64,000 bases of DNA, from positions 124,001 through 188,000 of the forward strand of contig JACKHG010000006.1 in NCBI GenBank assembly GCA_020639115.1, read 5' to 3'. The DNA is from Phycisphaerales bacterium (GTDB lineage Bacteria > Planctomycetota > Phycisphaerae > UBA1845). Numbering within the stretch: position 1 is the first letter of the stretch; each line of letters opens with the position of its first letter. The notes beneath the pieces are model-generated. The model saw only the letters and a list, made by a program, of their open reading frames with translations, had not been told where the DNA came from and made no database searches. A program made the translations under genes and the position numbers. Shown in pieces: positions 40,081 to 48,588 of the stretch.

Positions 40081-41059
40081 ATGAGAGAGAATCCTTTGAT
40101 CACTGAGTTCCTGAACTATCTCAAGTTCGAGCGCCACTTCTCCCCACATACGGCGAAGTGTTACTCGGCGGACCTCGCGCAGTTCTGTGCTTTCCTTGCC
40201 GGGGAAGCAGGAGACGCGAGCTACGGCGGGTCGCAGGGCGGCGATGGCGTACATCCGGGAACGCCGGGCACAGCCGTGCTCGACGCGACCGATTTGAAGC
40301 AACGCCTGCTCCAACTCGAGACCGACGACGTACGCCGCTTCCTAGCGCATCTGGGCAAGCAGGATTACTCGAAGTCAACGACGGCGCGCAAGCTTGCAAC
40401 GCTTCGCAGCTTCTACAAGTTCTGCCTCCGTCGCGGCTACATCGAGAACAATCCGCTCGCGAGCATTCGCACGCCCAAGCAGGAGAAGCGGCTGCCCAAG
40501 TTCCTTGAGATCGATCAGATCAACAAGCTGCTGAACACGCCCGATGACAATACGCTCCTCGGTGCGCGCGACAAAGCCATGTTCGAGGTGCTCACTCGAC
40601 GGGCATGCGTGTCAGCGAGCTGGTCGATCTGAATCGCACCGACGTCGACGAAACGTCGCAGTGCATCCGCGTGCGGGGCAAGGGCAAGAAGCACCGCACG
40701 ACGCCGGTCGGTCCGACCGCCCTCGGCCTCGGTGCAGTACATCGAGCGGCGAGTCAGATCCGCGCAACGCGTCGTTCGACCCCGAAGCGCTGTTCGTGAA
40801 CAAGCACGGCAAGCGGCTGAGCACGCGCAGCGTGCGCCGCAAGCTCGACAAGTACCTCATCGAGGCGGGCATCGACCCGTCGGTGAGCCCGCACACGCTG
40901 CGGCACAGCTTCGCCACGCACATGCTCAACAACGGCGCGGACCTGTGCGGCGTGCAGGAGCTGCTTGGCCACCAGTCGATCTCGACCACGCAGATCTACA
41001 CGCACCTGACCAGCGCCCGGTTGAAGAAGACGTACGACGACGCCCACCCGCGGGCATAG
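40081..41059 (+). pseudogene. xerD: XerC/XerD-type tyrosine recombinase gene with three frameshifts
   Basis: A site-specific recombinase of the Xer group. The SAM-like N-terminal domain (FLNYLKFERHFSPHTAKCYSADLAQF, TARKLATLRSFYKF) is intact from ATG 40081. A missing base near 40593 breaks the frame at LLYSTGMRVSEL, which holds the first catalytic Arg. Two further indels lie between about 40725 and 40765. The last frame holds HTLRHSFATHML, LGHQS and IYTHL with the catalytic His, Arg, His and Tyr. A loop insert (DASYGGSQGGDGVHPGTPG) widens the N-terminal domain. Xer is normally indispensable for chromosome dimer resolution, which favours sequence error over true loss. A strong terminator follows. 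Confidence 0.85.
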
Positions 41060-41091
41060 CCGATCGCGGACCTGGGATTGGGAGAGCTTTG

Positions 41092-41127
41092 AACCGGCCG
41101 GCGGGCACGACCCGCTGGCCGGTTTTT
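41092..41127 (+). terminator. Intrinsic terminator after the Xer recombinase
   Basis: AACCGGCCGGCGGG and CCCGCTGGCCGGTT form a GC-rich stem (one mismatch) with a short loop, ending in TTTTTC. It lies 32 bp past the recombinase stop. Confidence 0.85.
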
Positions 41128-41216
41128 CATAGGGTCAGCACAGGCCCCCAGGGGTCGCGGCGGTGTGCACAGCGGTCGGAAAAGAGGAGAGTACCAGCCG
41201 CCGACTCAGTCGATAC

Positions 41217-41747
41217 TCAATTTCCTAATTGCGTGCGCAGGCGGTGGCGCACTTGGCTGAAGGGGATGGCGCCGATGACGAGCAGCACGCAGGCGATGGC
41301 GACCATCCACGCCACTTCGGGTTCGAGCAGCAGGCGGCGTCGCGATACGCCGATCAGGCTGTCCATGGCGAGGACAAGCTGCCGCAGGCCCGCATAGGCA
41401 CAGTAACCGCCCCCGAGCGCGCATGCCACGCCACACGTGAAGATGCGGGTCACGCGTCCGCACGACGGCAGCCCCGCTTCGTCTCGATAGACCTGCTCCT
41501 CGACTTTTCCCAGGGCGAGGCAGAATGCAGCGCCGGCGCCGCCGCCGAGAAAGGCCAGGACGGCAAGCGTGGTGGGTTCGAGCAGCGGTCCTGCAGCGAC
41601 GCCGCGGGCGGCGATCAGATAGATCGGTTTGCTGATGAGCGCTGCAATGAACACCCCAGTGCCGATGTAGACGCTGCGGACATCGCCGAGACGGGACCAC
41701 GCCCGACGCAGATCAGACGCAAATGGCTGCATGTGTGCGACCTCCAT
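41217..41747 (-). CDS. Four-helix membrane protein of unknown function
   Basis: 176 residues (ATG 41747; an internal ATG at 41732 is possible). Four hydrophobic stretches: VYIGTGVFIAALISKPIYLI, TLAVLAFLGGGAGAAFCLAL, IFTCGVACALGGGYCAYAGL and WMVAIACVLLVIGAIPF. No family recognised. It faces the recombinase gene tail to tail. Confidence 0.6.
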   Translation of the reverse strand: MEVAHMQPFASDLRRAWSRLGDVRSVYIGTGVFIAALISKPIYLIAARGVAAGPLLEPTTLAVLAFLGGGAGAAFCLALGKVEEQVYRDEAGLPSCGRVTRIFTCGVACALGGGYCAYAGLRQLVLAMDSLIGVSRRRLLLEPEVAWMVAIACVLLVIGAIPFSQVRHRLRTQLGN

Positions 41748-42129
41748 CGTGTCGGTACGACGACGTGTTCACACTGAGCCCAGGCACGCACGCGGCGTGC
41801 CTTGGCCCCGGGGCAAGCGCATCGAGGAAACGATCCGGCCCTCATACTCATGCGTCTGCGTCGCAGTTGTGAACGATTGACGTCAGCCCGACAAGTACCG
41901 GAGACTAATCCGTATCCCAGTCTCGCACAATGGAGCTTTTGCCCCATCCAGGCGAGGATCCTGCGGCTAGGGCATGTGCTCCCAGCACCTCCGGACGAGA
42001 ACTGGAAAACCACCTGAAGAAGCACTGCAATGGAGTTGTGTAGGTATCGTCCTGAAGTGTGTCTGAACCTGCCCACACGCATCTGCAGAACGCAGCCCCA
42101 GACGATCCGCTGGCGGAGGTCTTCGGCGC
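41748..42129. other. Intergenic stretch without a recognised gene
   Basis: 382 bp between two minus-strand genes. Open frames in it are short and their peptides are Arg/Ser-rich without family features. I see no hairpin with a T-run and no clear promoter. Confidence 0.45.
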
Positions 42130-42702
42130 CTATCCGGCGTCGAATTGGGCCGCACCGCAGCGCTCGCAGTACCGGCTGATGATGTTGTCCCGCGGCTTCC
42201 ATCCGCAAGCCCGGCAGGTGCCCGGCCGCGCGACGGCCGTGCCGCACTCCGGGCATACGCCTGACTCGTTACCCGTCAGGTCATAGCCACACGATTGGCA
42301 GATGTTCGCGCTCGTAGCCCGGCGCACAACCTCGTCGGAGACACCCATGAACCCAACCTTGATGCCCGCCTCCCGGAGGTGGCGCGTGGCCTGGCTGTTG
42401 ATCGAAAGCAGGATGAGCAGGCCGAGCAACGGCATGAGCATGGCAAACCCGCACAGGACGATCCAGACGATGTTCCGGCGCAGGGCCCGCATCAGGGATA
42501 CGACGCCGACAATGACGCACACGTGCAGGGCGAGGGTGCAGACCAAGAAGCCGATGGACAGCCCTGGCGTAGACAACAACCTGGATCCAATGCCGCTCAT
42601 CGGCACAACGCAGTTTCCGAGCAGTTCGAGGAGGATGCACCAGATCAGCAAGCGCTGGCACCGCGCGACGCATCGCAGGTCACAATCGGAGTCGTGGGCC
42701 AC
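42130..42702 (-). CDS. Membrane protein with C-terminal double zinc ribbon
   Basis: 190 residues from a GTG at 42702 with AGGG upstream; the frame is open further back but the extra peptide is not convincing. Membrane helices: LLIWCILLELLGNCVV, LSIGFLVCTLALHVCVIVGVV and IVWIVLCGFAMLMPLLGLLIL. The soluble tail has the ribbon CQSCGYDLTGNESGVCPECG, then CRACGWKP ... CERCG. The CGYDLTGNxSGxCPECG pattern recurs in small planctomycete membrane proteins. A relative is at 52210-52680. Function unknown. Confidence 0.7.
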   Translation of the reverse strand: MAHDSDCDLRCVARCQRLLIWCILLELLGNCVVPMSGIGSRLLSTPGLSIGFLVCTLALHVCVIVGVVSLMRALRRNIVWIVLCGFAMLMPLLGLLILLSINSQATRHLREAGIKVGFMGVSDEVVRRATSANICQSCGYDLTGNESGVCPECGTAVARPGTCRACGWKPRDNIISRYCERCGAAQFDAG

Positions 42703-42947
42703 CGTCGTACCCTCGCGTCGATCAGACGATCCGCTGGCCGTACATGCCGCCGGAGTGGACCTCACCGTTTTACCCAATGCACGCGGCAATTGCCATACCG
42801 GGGGATTCCAGCCGGTCCGCGCGTGGGTTCGTGCCGGGCGGTCTTTGCGACGCACGACTGCCCGCGCAGCGCTTCCGGCCCGACGCGCCGGGCGTACGAC
42901 CGTGGTTTTGACTTGGGAAGGAACGGATGTGAGGCGGCCTGACGCCG

Positions 42948-43712
42948 CTATGGCCCGGTGGATGCGACCGCGGTCTCCGTGGCAGCCGGCGCCGGCTGGA
43001 TCCCCAGCCGCTTGGCAATCTCGTAACGCACGAACTTCTCGTTCGTGCAGTCGGTGTGGGCGCCGGCCCAGCCCAGCCGCATCCAGCTCTTGTTCCACGG
43101 CGTGTTCACGACACGCTCCGCCATGCCCGGCGGCGGCTTGAGCCCCACCTGCCCGATCGACTTCACCCCCCGCTTGCCGTCGATCGTGCCGATCACCTCG
43201 ACCGTCTGCAGTACGCTGTCATGGCTGGAATGGTAAACGTAGATCTTGCCGCGCATGTTCTTGAGGGCGCGGGTCATGTCGTAATCCCACGACAGCGACG
43301 AACCCAGCAGCACCAGGTTGTCGATCTTGGCGCCGCCCTTGAGCCCCTCGACCGCCCAGGTCGCGACTCCCGTGCCGGCGGACAGGGCGATGACGTTGAT
43401 CTTGTTGTTGGGGAAGCGCTCGATGTACCGCGCGATCTTGTCGCTGAGGATCGCGCCGCGCAGCTTGGCGCCGCCGATGTTGAGCTGGTCGATGAGCGGG
43501 TTGAACGAGCTCGTCCAGACGTAGAGCTCGACGTCCCCGTGGTAACCAGCCTCCTTCAGGCCGTTAGGCACGTCCGCCGCGCCGAACCCCCAGTTGCCGG
43601 CGCCGTCCAGGTAGAAGGTCTTGCCGAACTTCTCGGCTGCGCCGCGCTTCTCGCACCCGCCCGCGAGCGCTGCGCTTGCGACCAGGACTGCCGCCATCCA
43701 CCATCGATTCAT
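42948..43712 (-). CDS. Lipoprotein with alpha/beta-hydrolase-like fold
   Basis: 254 residues from ATG 43712; the upstream open frame lacks a ribosome site and signal. Lipobox LAGGC puts the lipidated cysteine at residue 20. The candidate nucleophile lies in NVIALSAGTGVATWAVEGL (Ser between Leu and Ala), with a candidate Asp in YHSSHDSVLQT and His in WAGAHTDCTNEKF near the C-terminus. This order fits an alpha/beta hydrolase, perhaps an esterase-like lipoprotein. Substrate unknown. Confidence 0.72.
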   Translation of the reverse strand: MNRWWMAAVLVASAALAGGCEKRGAAEKFGKTFYLDGAGNWGFGAADVPNGLKEAGYHGDVELYVWTSSFNPLIDQLNIGGAKLRGAILSDKIARYIERFPNNKINVIALSAGTGVATWAVEGLKGGAKIDNLVLLGSSLSWDYDMTRALKNMRGKIYVYHSSHDSVLQTVEVIGTIDGKRGVKSIGQVGLKPPPGMAERVVNTPWNKSWMRLGWAGAHTDCTNEKFVRYEIAKRLGIQPAPAATETAVASTGP

Positions 43713-43885
43713 CGCGTTCGCCTTGCCACCGACCTGTTGGAGTGCCCGCGCAGGCCCCACGCGGGCGCCGGCACAGTGTAGCGCTGCAGCAATTCCGGTC
43801 AAGCTGCAACCACAGCCCCCCGTGGCTGGATTGACCGGCCCGGAGGCCCTACTTACGATGCACCCGGTTCTCAGGGATTACAACG

Positions 43886-44557
43886 GTGGTTCGCGTCAAG
43901 ATCTGTGGCATTACCACGCCTGACGATGCGGTTGCGGCGGCTGACGCCGGCGCCGATGCCGTCGGCATCAACCTCGTCGGCGGCCCGCGACGCGTGGACC
44001 TCGATACCGCCGCGGCGATCCTGGCGGCACTGCCACCCTTCTGCACTCCGGTCGCCCTGGTGGACGTCGAGCGGGACAACCTCGCGAGCGACGTCCTCGA
44101 ACTGCTCGGCCGGGCCTGGGTCGCCTGCGTCCAGCTTTACGGCGCGGTGACGCCGGGGGCGGTGGCACGCATGCGCGAAGACGGCCTGTTGCCGCTGCTC
44201 GTGCACCACGTCGTTCCCGATCGTTTTCCCGATGAGTTGGAACGGGCCCTGGCCGCGATGCACACGTGCCAGCCGGCTGCCATCGTGCTCGACGCGTTCG
44301 ACCCGCAGCGTCTCGGGGGTACGGGCCAGCCACTCAACTGGAAGGAGCTGGCGGACATGCGCGCGGAGGGACGCTTCGCCGCTTGGCCACCTGTCGTCCT
44401 CGCCGGAGGGCTCACGCCCGACAACGTTGCCGACGCCGTGCGCACCGTTCAGCCATGGGGCGTCGATGTGTCGTCCGGCGTCGAATCCTCCGTCGGACGC
44501 AAGGACCCCGCGCGGATGAAGGCGTTCGTGGCAGCCGCACGCGGCGCATCAAGTTGA
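43886..44557 (+). CDS. trpF: Phosphoribosylanthranilate isomerase
   Basis: Third step of tryptophan synthesis: isomerises phosphoribosylanthranilate to CdRP. 223 residues from GTG 43886 with AGGGA seven bases upstream. The N-terminus VRVKICGITTPDDAVAAADAGADAVG holds the catalytic Cys in KICG. AIVLDAF supplies the general-acid Asp. LAGGLTPDNV and GVDVSSGVES form the phosphate site of the TIM barrel. The following Xaa-Pro aminopeptidase gene starts 28 bp later, so they may be co-transcribed; no other trp genes are in the window. Confidence 0.92.
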   Translation: MVRVKICGITTPDDAVAAADAGADAVGINLVGGPRRVDLDTAAAILAALPPFCTPVALVDVERDNLASDVLELLGRAWVACVQLYGAVTPGAVARMREDGLLPLLVHHVVPDRFPDELERALAAMHTCQPAAIVLDAFDPQRLGGTGQPLNWKELADMRAEGRFAAWPPVVLAGGLTPDNVADAVRTVQPWGVDVSSGVESSVGRKDPARMKAFVAAARGASS

Positions 44558-44585
44558 TTCATTCTTGCGAGGAAGGGGACTCGGC

Positions 44586-46001
44586 ATGGCGAGTGAACCG
44601 ATTCAGATGGCCGCTCCGGCGGATGTCTACCGCCAGCGCCGCCGGCAACTCGCGACGCGGCTGACCCGGCCGTTCGTGATCTACGCGGGTCACGCGCCGG
44701 CGCGCAGCTACGCCTCCAACCCACATCGCTTCCGCGCGGCCTGCAGCTACCTGTACTTCGGCGGAGTGCCGCTGGAGCACGCCGCACTTCTGATCGAGCC
44801 GGCGAGTGACGGCGACGCGGGCTGCCATCTGCTGCGCGTGCCCGAGGGGCCCGACGACGCGTTGTGGCTGGGGGAATCTCCCGACGATCGGGCGATCGCC
44901 GCAGCCAGCGGCATTGATCCCACGCGGATCGTGGATGTGGACCGGCTCAAGTTGCTCTTGGGCAGCCGCACCGCCGGGGCGCTCGTGGCGCCGCATGCGC
45001 AGACGCTCGCGCAGGCGCGAGCCGTCGGCGTGGACGACGCGACGGACGACGAGAAACTTGCCGTCATCGAGCAGCGCCTGATCAAGGACGAACATGAACT
45101 GAAGGCGATGCGGCGGGCGGCGGAAGCAGCCGTTGCCGCCTTCAAGTCCGCCGCGGCTGCCACCCAGCCGGGCGCGATCGAGAACGACGTTCAGGCGGCG
45201 CTCGAGGGGGAGTTCATCCGGCGCAGCTGCGTGCCGTCGTTCTCCACGATCTGCACGGTGCGCGGCGAGGTGCTGCACGGGGCAGCCGCCAGCCGGCCGC
45301 TGGCCGACGGCGCTCTCTTGCTGCTCGACGCCGGCGCGGAGGAGGTCACCGGCTACACGAGCGACATCACGCGCACCTGGCCCGTCGGCGGTGCGTGGCG
45401 GGGCCTGCAGAAAGCGCTGTATGAGACCGTGCTGCGCGCTCAGCAGGCGGCTGTCGCCGCGTGCGTGCCGGGCAGGCGTTATCGGGAAATCCATGAACTG
45501 GCGGCGCGGACGATCTGTGCGGGCCTGGTGGATGCCGGCCTGTTCCGTGGAAATCCGGACGAACTCGCCGACCGTGGCGCGTACGGGCTGCTGTTCGCGC
45601 ACGGCGTGGGGCACCTGCTCGGTCTGGGCGTCCACGATCTGGAGGAGTTCGGCGACCTCGCGGGCTATGCCGCCGGGCGCCGGCGGCCGGCGCGCTTCGG
45701 CGACTGTTTTCTGCGGCTCGACCGCGACCTCGCCCCAGGCATGACCGTGACCATCGAGCCGGGCGTTTATTTCGTGCCCGCGATCTGGGCGCGGCAGGAC
45801 ATGGTTGCCCCCTTCGCAGACGCCATCAACCGCGACAAGATCGACGAGCTGCTCGCCTCGGGATTCGGCGGCATCCGCATCGAGGACGACGTCCACGTCC
45901 GCCCCGCCAGCGCCCCCGGCCCGGAGGTGCTAACCGCCGCGCTGCCCAAATCCGCCGAAGAAATCGCCGCCCTGGTCAGCCAAACAGAGCCGCGCCCGTA
46001 A
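44586..46001 (+). CDS. pepP: Xaa-Pro aminopeptidase (M24B)
   Basis: 471 residues; removes N-terminal residues next to proline. AGGAAGGGG lies before ATG 44586. The N-terminal creatinase-like domain (PFVIYAGHAPARSYASNPHRFR, SYLYFGGVPLEHAALLI) matches aminopeptidase P. The metal site is complete: LLLDAGAEEVTGYTSDITRTWP (two Asp), AHGVGHLLGLGVHD (His), TIEPGVYF (Glu) and GGIRIEDDVHV (Glu). The final codons EPRP and the stop fall inside a direct repeat (45987-46009). Confidence 0.93.
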   Translation: MASEPIQMAAPADVYRQRRRQLATRLTRPFVIYAGHAPARSYASNPHRFRAACSYLYFGGVPLEHAALLIEPASDGDAGCHLLRVPEGPDDALWLGESPDDRAIAAASGIDPTRIVDVDRLKLLLGSRTAGALVAPHAQTLAQARAVGVDDATDDEKLAVIEQRLIKDEHELKAMRRAAEAAVAAFKSAAAATQPGAIENDVQAALEGEFIRRSCVPSFSTICTVRGEVLHGAAASRPLADGALLLLDAGAEEVTGYTSDITRTWPVGGAWRGLQKALYETVLRAQQAAVAACVPGRRYREIHELAARTICAGLVDAGLFRGNPDELADRGAYGLLFAHGVGHLLGLGVHDLEEFGDLAGYAAGRRRPARFGDCFLRLDRDLAPGMTVTIEPGVYFVPAIWARQDMVAPFADAINRDKIDELLASGFGGIRIEDDVHVRPASAPGPEVLTAALPKSAEEIAALVSQTEPRP

Positions 46002-46043
46002 GGAAGCGGACGTCGAAACCGAGCCGCGCTCATAAGGAACCGG
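45987..46043 (+). repeat. 23-bp direct repeat pair spanning the pepP stop codon
   Basis: GAGCCGCGCCCGTAAGGAAG at 45987 onward recurs as GAGCCGCGCTCATAAGGAAC at 46021 onward, each followed by CGG; the start-to-start distance is 34 bp. The pepP TAA stop lies inside the first copy. I believe this element is common in planctomycete intergenic DNA, where its reverse strand reads PLPYGRGS, but I cannot verify that here. Confidence 0.8.
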
Positions 46044-46453
46044 AAGGGGGCCCGCAAAGCGCCCAGCCCGAAGTCAAGCAAACAAGGTACTCACGTACCG
46101 CCGCGCTCGTTCGACGCCTGTTCAACCGGGCATATTTCGCTCCAACCGCGGCGGTGCCGGGCGGAAGTGGCCATTCTACTTTTTTGTCTCTTCCTCAATG
46201 TGCGCCGTGGGGCCGAATGGGGACCTACCTGTTCGACTTTTCCTTTATTCGAGTTGCGCACGACAGTGTGTGCGCTTACCCGCGGCTGTCAGTTTGCGCT
46301 CGTTATTGACGAGGTGACACCTCCGGGCGCAGTGAGGTACAGCCGGGCGTACGGCGGAAGTGCGAACGAAGACGCGCGATCAGACACCCGCTCCCAGCGA
46401 GCTTTCTGCGGGCTCGGGGGCGAACCCGTCAACGCCAGGAATCGTCAACCCTG
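46044..46453. other. Intergenic stretch between convergent genes
   Basis: About 410 bp between pepP (+) and citrate synthase (-). A 96-codon open frame at 46167-46457 starts with a hydrophobic segment (ILLFCLFLNV) but has no ribosome site, no regular codon pattern and runs over the citrate synthase stop, so I do not call it a gene. The T-rich part at 46175-46200 stands out from the GC-rich surroundings. Confidence 0.45.
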
Positions 46454-47734
46454 CTAGCGGACGCCTACTTGGCCTTTGATCCACGCCGTCGAGACGCTCT
46501 TGGGCCGCGTGATCGGGGTGCCCATCGCCCGGTTGATGATGAGCTGTGCGAGCATGCCCAACGCGCGGCTCACGCCGAAGATCGCCGTGTAGAACCGCGG
46601 CTGGGTCACGTTGAACGTGTAGAGCAGCACGCCCGAGAGCGCATCCACGTTGGGATTCACATTCTTGGCCTTGCCGTGCTCGGTGAGAATCCCCGGAATC
46701 GTCTCGTACATGAGCTTGGCGATGCGCACCATCTCCGCATCGGGACAGCAGCGCTGGGCAAACTCATGCAGCGCGGTGTAACGCGGGTCGGTCGAGCGCA
46801 GCACCGCGTGCCCGAAGCCGGGGATCACCCGGCCGGAGTTGAGCAGGTCCCAGGCGTACTTGGTGAGCTGCTCCTTGTTGGGCACGCCGTTGAAGTTATC
46901 GCGCACCGCCAGGTGGAAGCGCAGACACTCCTGGTTGGCCAGGCCGTGCAGCGGCCCGGCGAGCCCGTTCAGCCCGGCACTGACCGCGTAGTACGGATCG
47001 GACAGCGCCGACCCGGCTGTGTGGCAGAGATTGGCGCTGACGTTGCCGCCCTCGTGATCGGCGTGCAGCGTCAAGTAGAGCCGCATCAGGTCGCCGAGGT
47101 TCCCGCTTTCGTCGGGCACGCCCATCATGTGCGGAAGATTGGCGCTCCAGTCGAGCTTGGGATTCCACGGAATCAGGTCGCCCAGCTCGTAGCGGATCCG
47201 ATAGACCGCCGCCGCCAGCGCGGGCAGCTTGGCGATGAGATCGAGCGAATCGTCGAGGGCCGCCTCCCAGTAGGCGTCGCGCGGCATGCCCTCGTTATAG
47301 CGGGCGCGGAACTTCGACTGCTCCTCGAGCATGAGGATGCCCATGCTGAACATGGCCATCGGGTGGGCGGACCGCGGCTGACTCCGCAGCGCCTCGATCA
47401 CGTAGCCCGGCAGCTCGGCGCGGCGGGCGAGATCCGCCTCCAGGTCCTCGAGCTCCGCCTTGCTGGGCAGCTCGTTGGTCAGCAGCAGAAAGAAGATCTC
47501 CTCCGGCTTGCGGTCGGTCAGCTCCGACAGCGGCCGGCCCCGCAGGATCAGCCCCTTCACCGGGTCCACGACCGACGTGTCGCACACCATGCACTTCACG
47601 CCGCGCATGCCGCCGTAGGCCTGGGCAACCGTCACCTCGGAAATCACCTTGTCCCCGTGGTCTGCCACCAGGCGGGAGATGTCTTCGCGAACAGCCGGGA
47701 AAATGCTCTTCAGCTTGTCGTGCAGGGCGCTCAT
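46454..47734 (-). CDS. gltA: Citrate synthase, eukaryote/mitochondrial-like type
   Basis: First step of the TCA cycle. 426 residues; GAGG lies upstream of the ATG. The sequence follows the mitochondrial form almost throughout: YGGMRGVKCMVCDTSVVDP (40-58), DSLDLIAKLPALAA, LTLHADHEGGNVSA, SALSDPYY, GLAGPLHGLANQE with catalytic His263, SGRVIPGFGHAVLRSTDPRY with His309, and NVDALSGVLL with Asp364, FGVSRALGMLAQLI. Typical bacterial GltA has a different N-terminus with a beta domain and NADH site that are absent here. Similar eukaryote-type enzymes are known in Geobacter. It lies downstream of the MerR gene on the same strand. Confidence 0.94.
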   Translation of the reverse strand: MSALHDKLKSIFPAVREDISRLVADHGDKVISEVTVAQAYGGMRGVKCMVCDTSVVDPVKGLILRGRPLSELTDRKPEEIFFLLLTNELPSKAELEDLEADLARRAELPGYVIEALRSQPRSAHPMAMFSMGILMLEEQSKFRARYNEGMPRDAYWEAALDDSLDLIAKLPALAAAVYRIRYELGDLIPWNPKLDWSANLPHMMGVPDESGNLGDLMRLYLTLHADHEGGNVSANLCHTAGSALSDPYYAVSAGLNGLAGPLHGLANQECLRFHLAVRDNFNGVPNKEQLTKYAWDLLNSGRVIPGFGHAVLRSTDPRYTALHEFAQRCCPDAEMVRIAKLMYETIPGILTEHGKAKNVNPNVDALSGVLLYTFNVTQPRFYTAIFGVSRALGMLAQLIINRAMGTPITRPKSVSTAWIKGQVGVR

Positions 47735-47924
47735 GCTCAGTTACCTCGGGGACAGGCCAGCGAATCCAAACGCCGGCTGCGTGACAGCCGGCGCGGTTGC
47801 GATCGTAGCATGGGTGTATGGCTCGGGCAACCGCGCCAGGTGCACGGCATCGCGTGACAAACAGTGTTTTCAGGATTGAAAACCGCTTTGCCGGCACGCG
47901 CGCGCAGCGACTCGATCGTGCTGG

Positions 47925-48473
47925 CTACCAGGCCTCACCCCACGCTGCGGCACCAGAACCGCCGCTGCGGCTCTGAGACGGTTTTGCCGACGTCGCTCCG
48001 ACTTCTCGTTGCTTCGGCCGCGTGGACGGCGGACGCTTCGCGGGCTCCGGGAGTGCGGACAATCGCGCGCGAAGGTGGGCCGCCAGCTCCCCTACGTTCA
48101 CGCGGATCGCGCCGGCAGCATTCGATACCACCTTCTGCGCGATGTCAGCGTCTGTGCCGAAGTGGCTGCTGCCGGCTGACGTCCAGATCAGGCAGGTTTC
48201 CGGCGAGCAGTGCAGATCGACAGCCGGGAGGCTTATGAGGATCGAGCGAACCGTCTCGAGCCCGACTGCGAGGCGGCGGAGTTCCCTGGCGATCGCGAGA
48301 CGAAGCAGGTCCTCGGGCGCGAACCGTCGGCGTGTGCCGGACCCAGCCGCTGGTTCGAGCGAGGCGCCTGCGATCCCCAGGGCGTCCCAGTGCTGAAGCT
48401 GGCGGTTCGTGATGCTCACGATTCGACAGACTTCCTGAGATGAGTAGCCCAAGCGGCGCATTAGAAACACCAT
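47925..48473 (-). CDS. MerR-family transcription regulator
   Basis: 182 residues from ATG 48473. The N-terminal winged helix-turn-helix is typical of MerR: GYSSQEVCRIVSITNRQLQHWDALGI then RRRFAPEDLLRLAIARELRRL and GLETVRSILI. The middle has SPETCLIWTSAG, a short possible ligand domain; the last 40 residues are Pro/Arg/Ser-rich and probably disordered. The start codon lies inside one of two CATATATG palindromes, so self-repression is likely. Target unknown; citrate synthase is the next gene downstream, 190 bp away. Confidence 0.82.
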   Translation of the reverse strand: MVFLMRRLGYSSQEVCRIVSITNRQLQHWDALGIAGASLEPAAGSGTRRRFAPEDLLRLAIARELRRLAVGLETVRSILISLPAVDLHCSPETCLIWTSAGSSHFGTDADIAQKVVSNAAGAIRVNVGELAAHLRARLSALPEPAKRPPSTRPKQREVGATSAKPSQSRSGGSGAAAWGEAW

Positions 48474-48498
48474 ATATGAATGACAAACAACATATATG
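48471..48498. promoter_or_regulatory. Paired CATATATG palindromes over the MerR start
   Basis: Two copies of the perfect 8-bp palindrome CATATATG lie at 48471-48478 and 48491-48498, exactly 20 bp centre to centre (two helical turns). The first includes the start codon of the MerR gene. The segment is far more AT-rich than its surroundings. This fits a dimer-pair operator for the MerR protein itself. Confidence 0.65.
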
Positions 48499-48588
48499 TC
48501 ATTATGAGTCCAAGCGGCAATAGCGGCAAGTCCCAGCTCGCCTTCGTTCCAGACAGGGGGCGGGCGATCCGCCCCTGGACCCTGCGCC

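Noticed and set aside
46167..46457. 96-codon frame starting with a hydrophobic segment
   Set aside because: No ribosome site, no family features, and it runs over the 3' end of citrate synthase.
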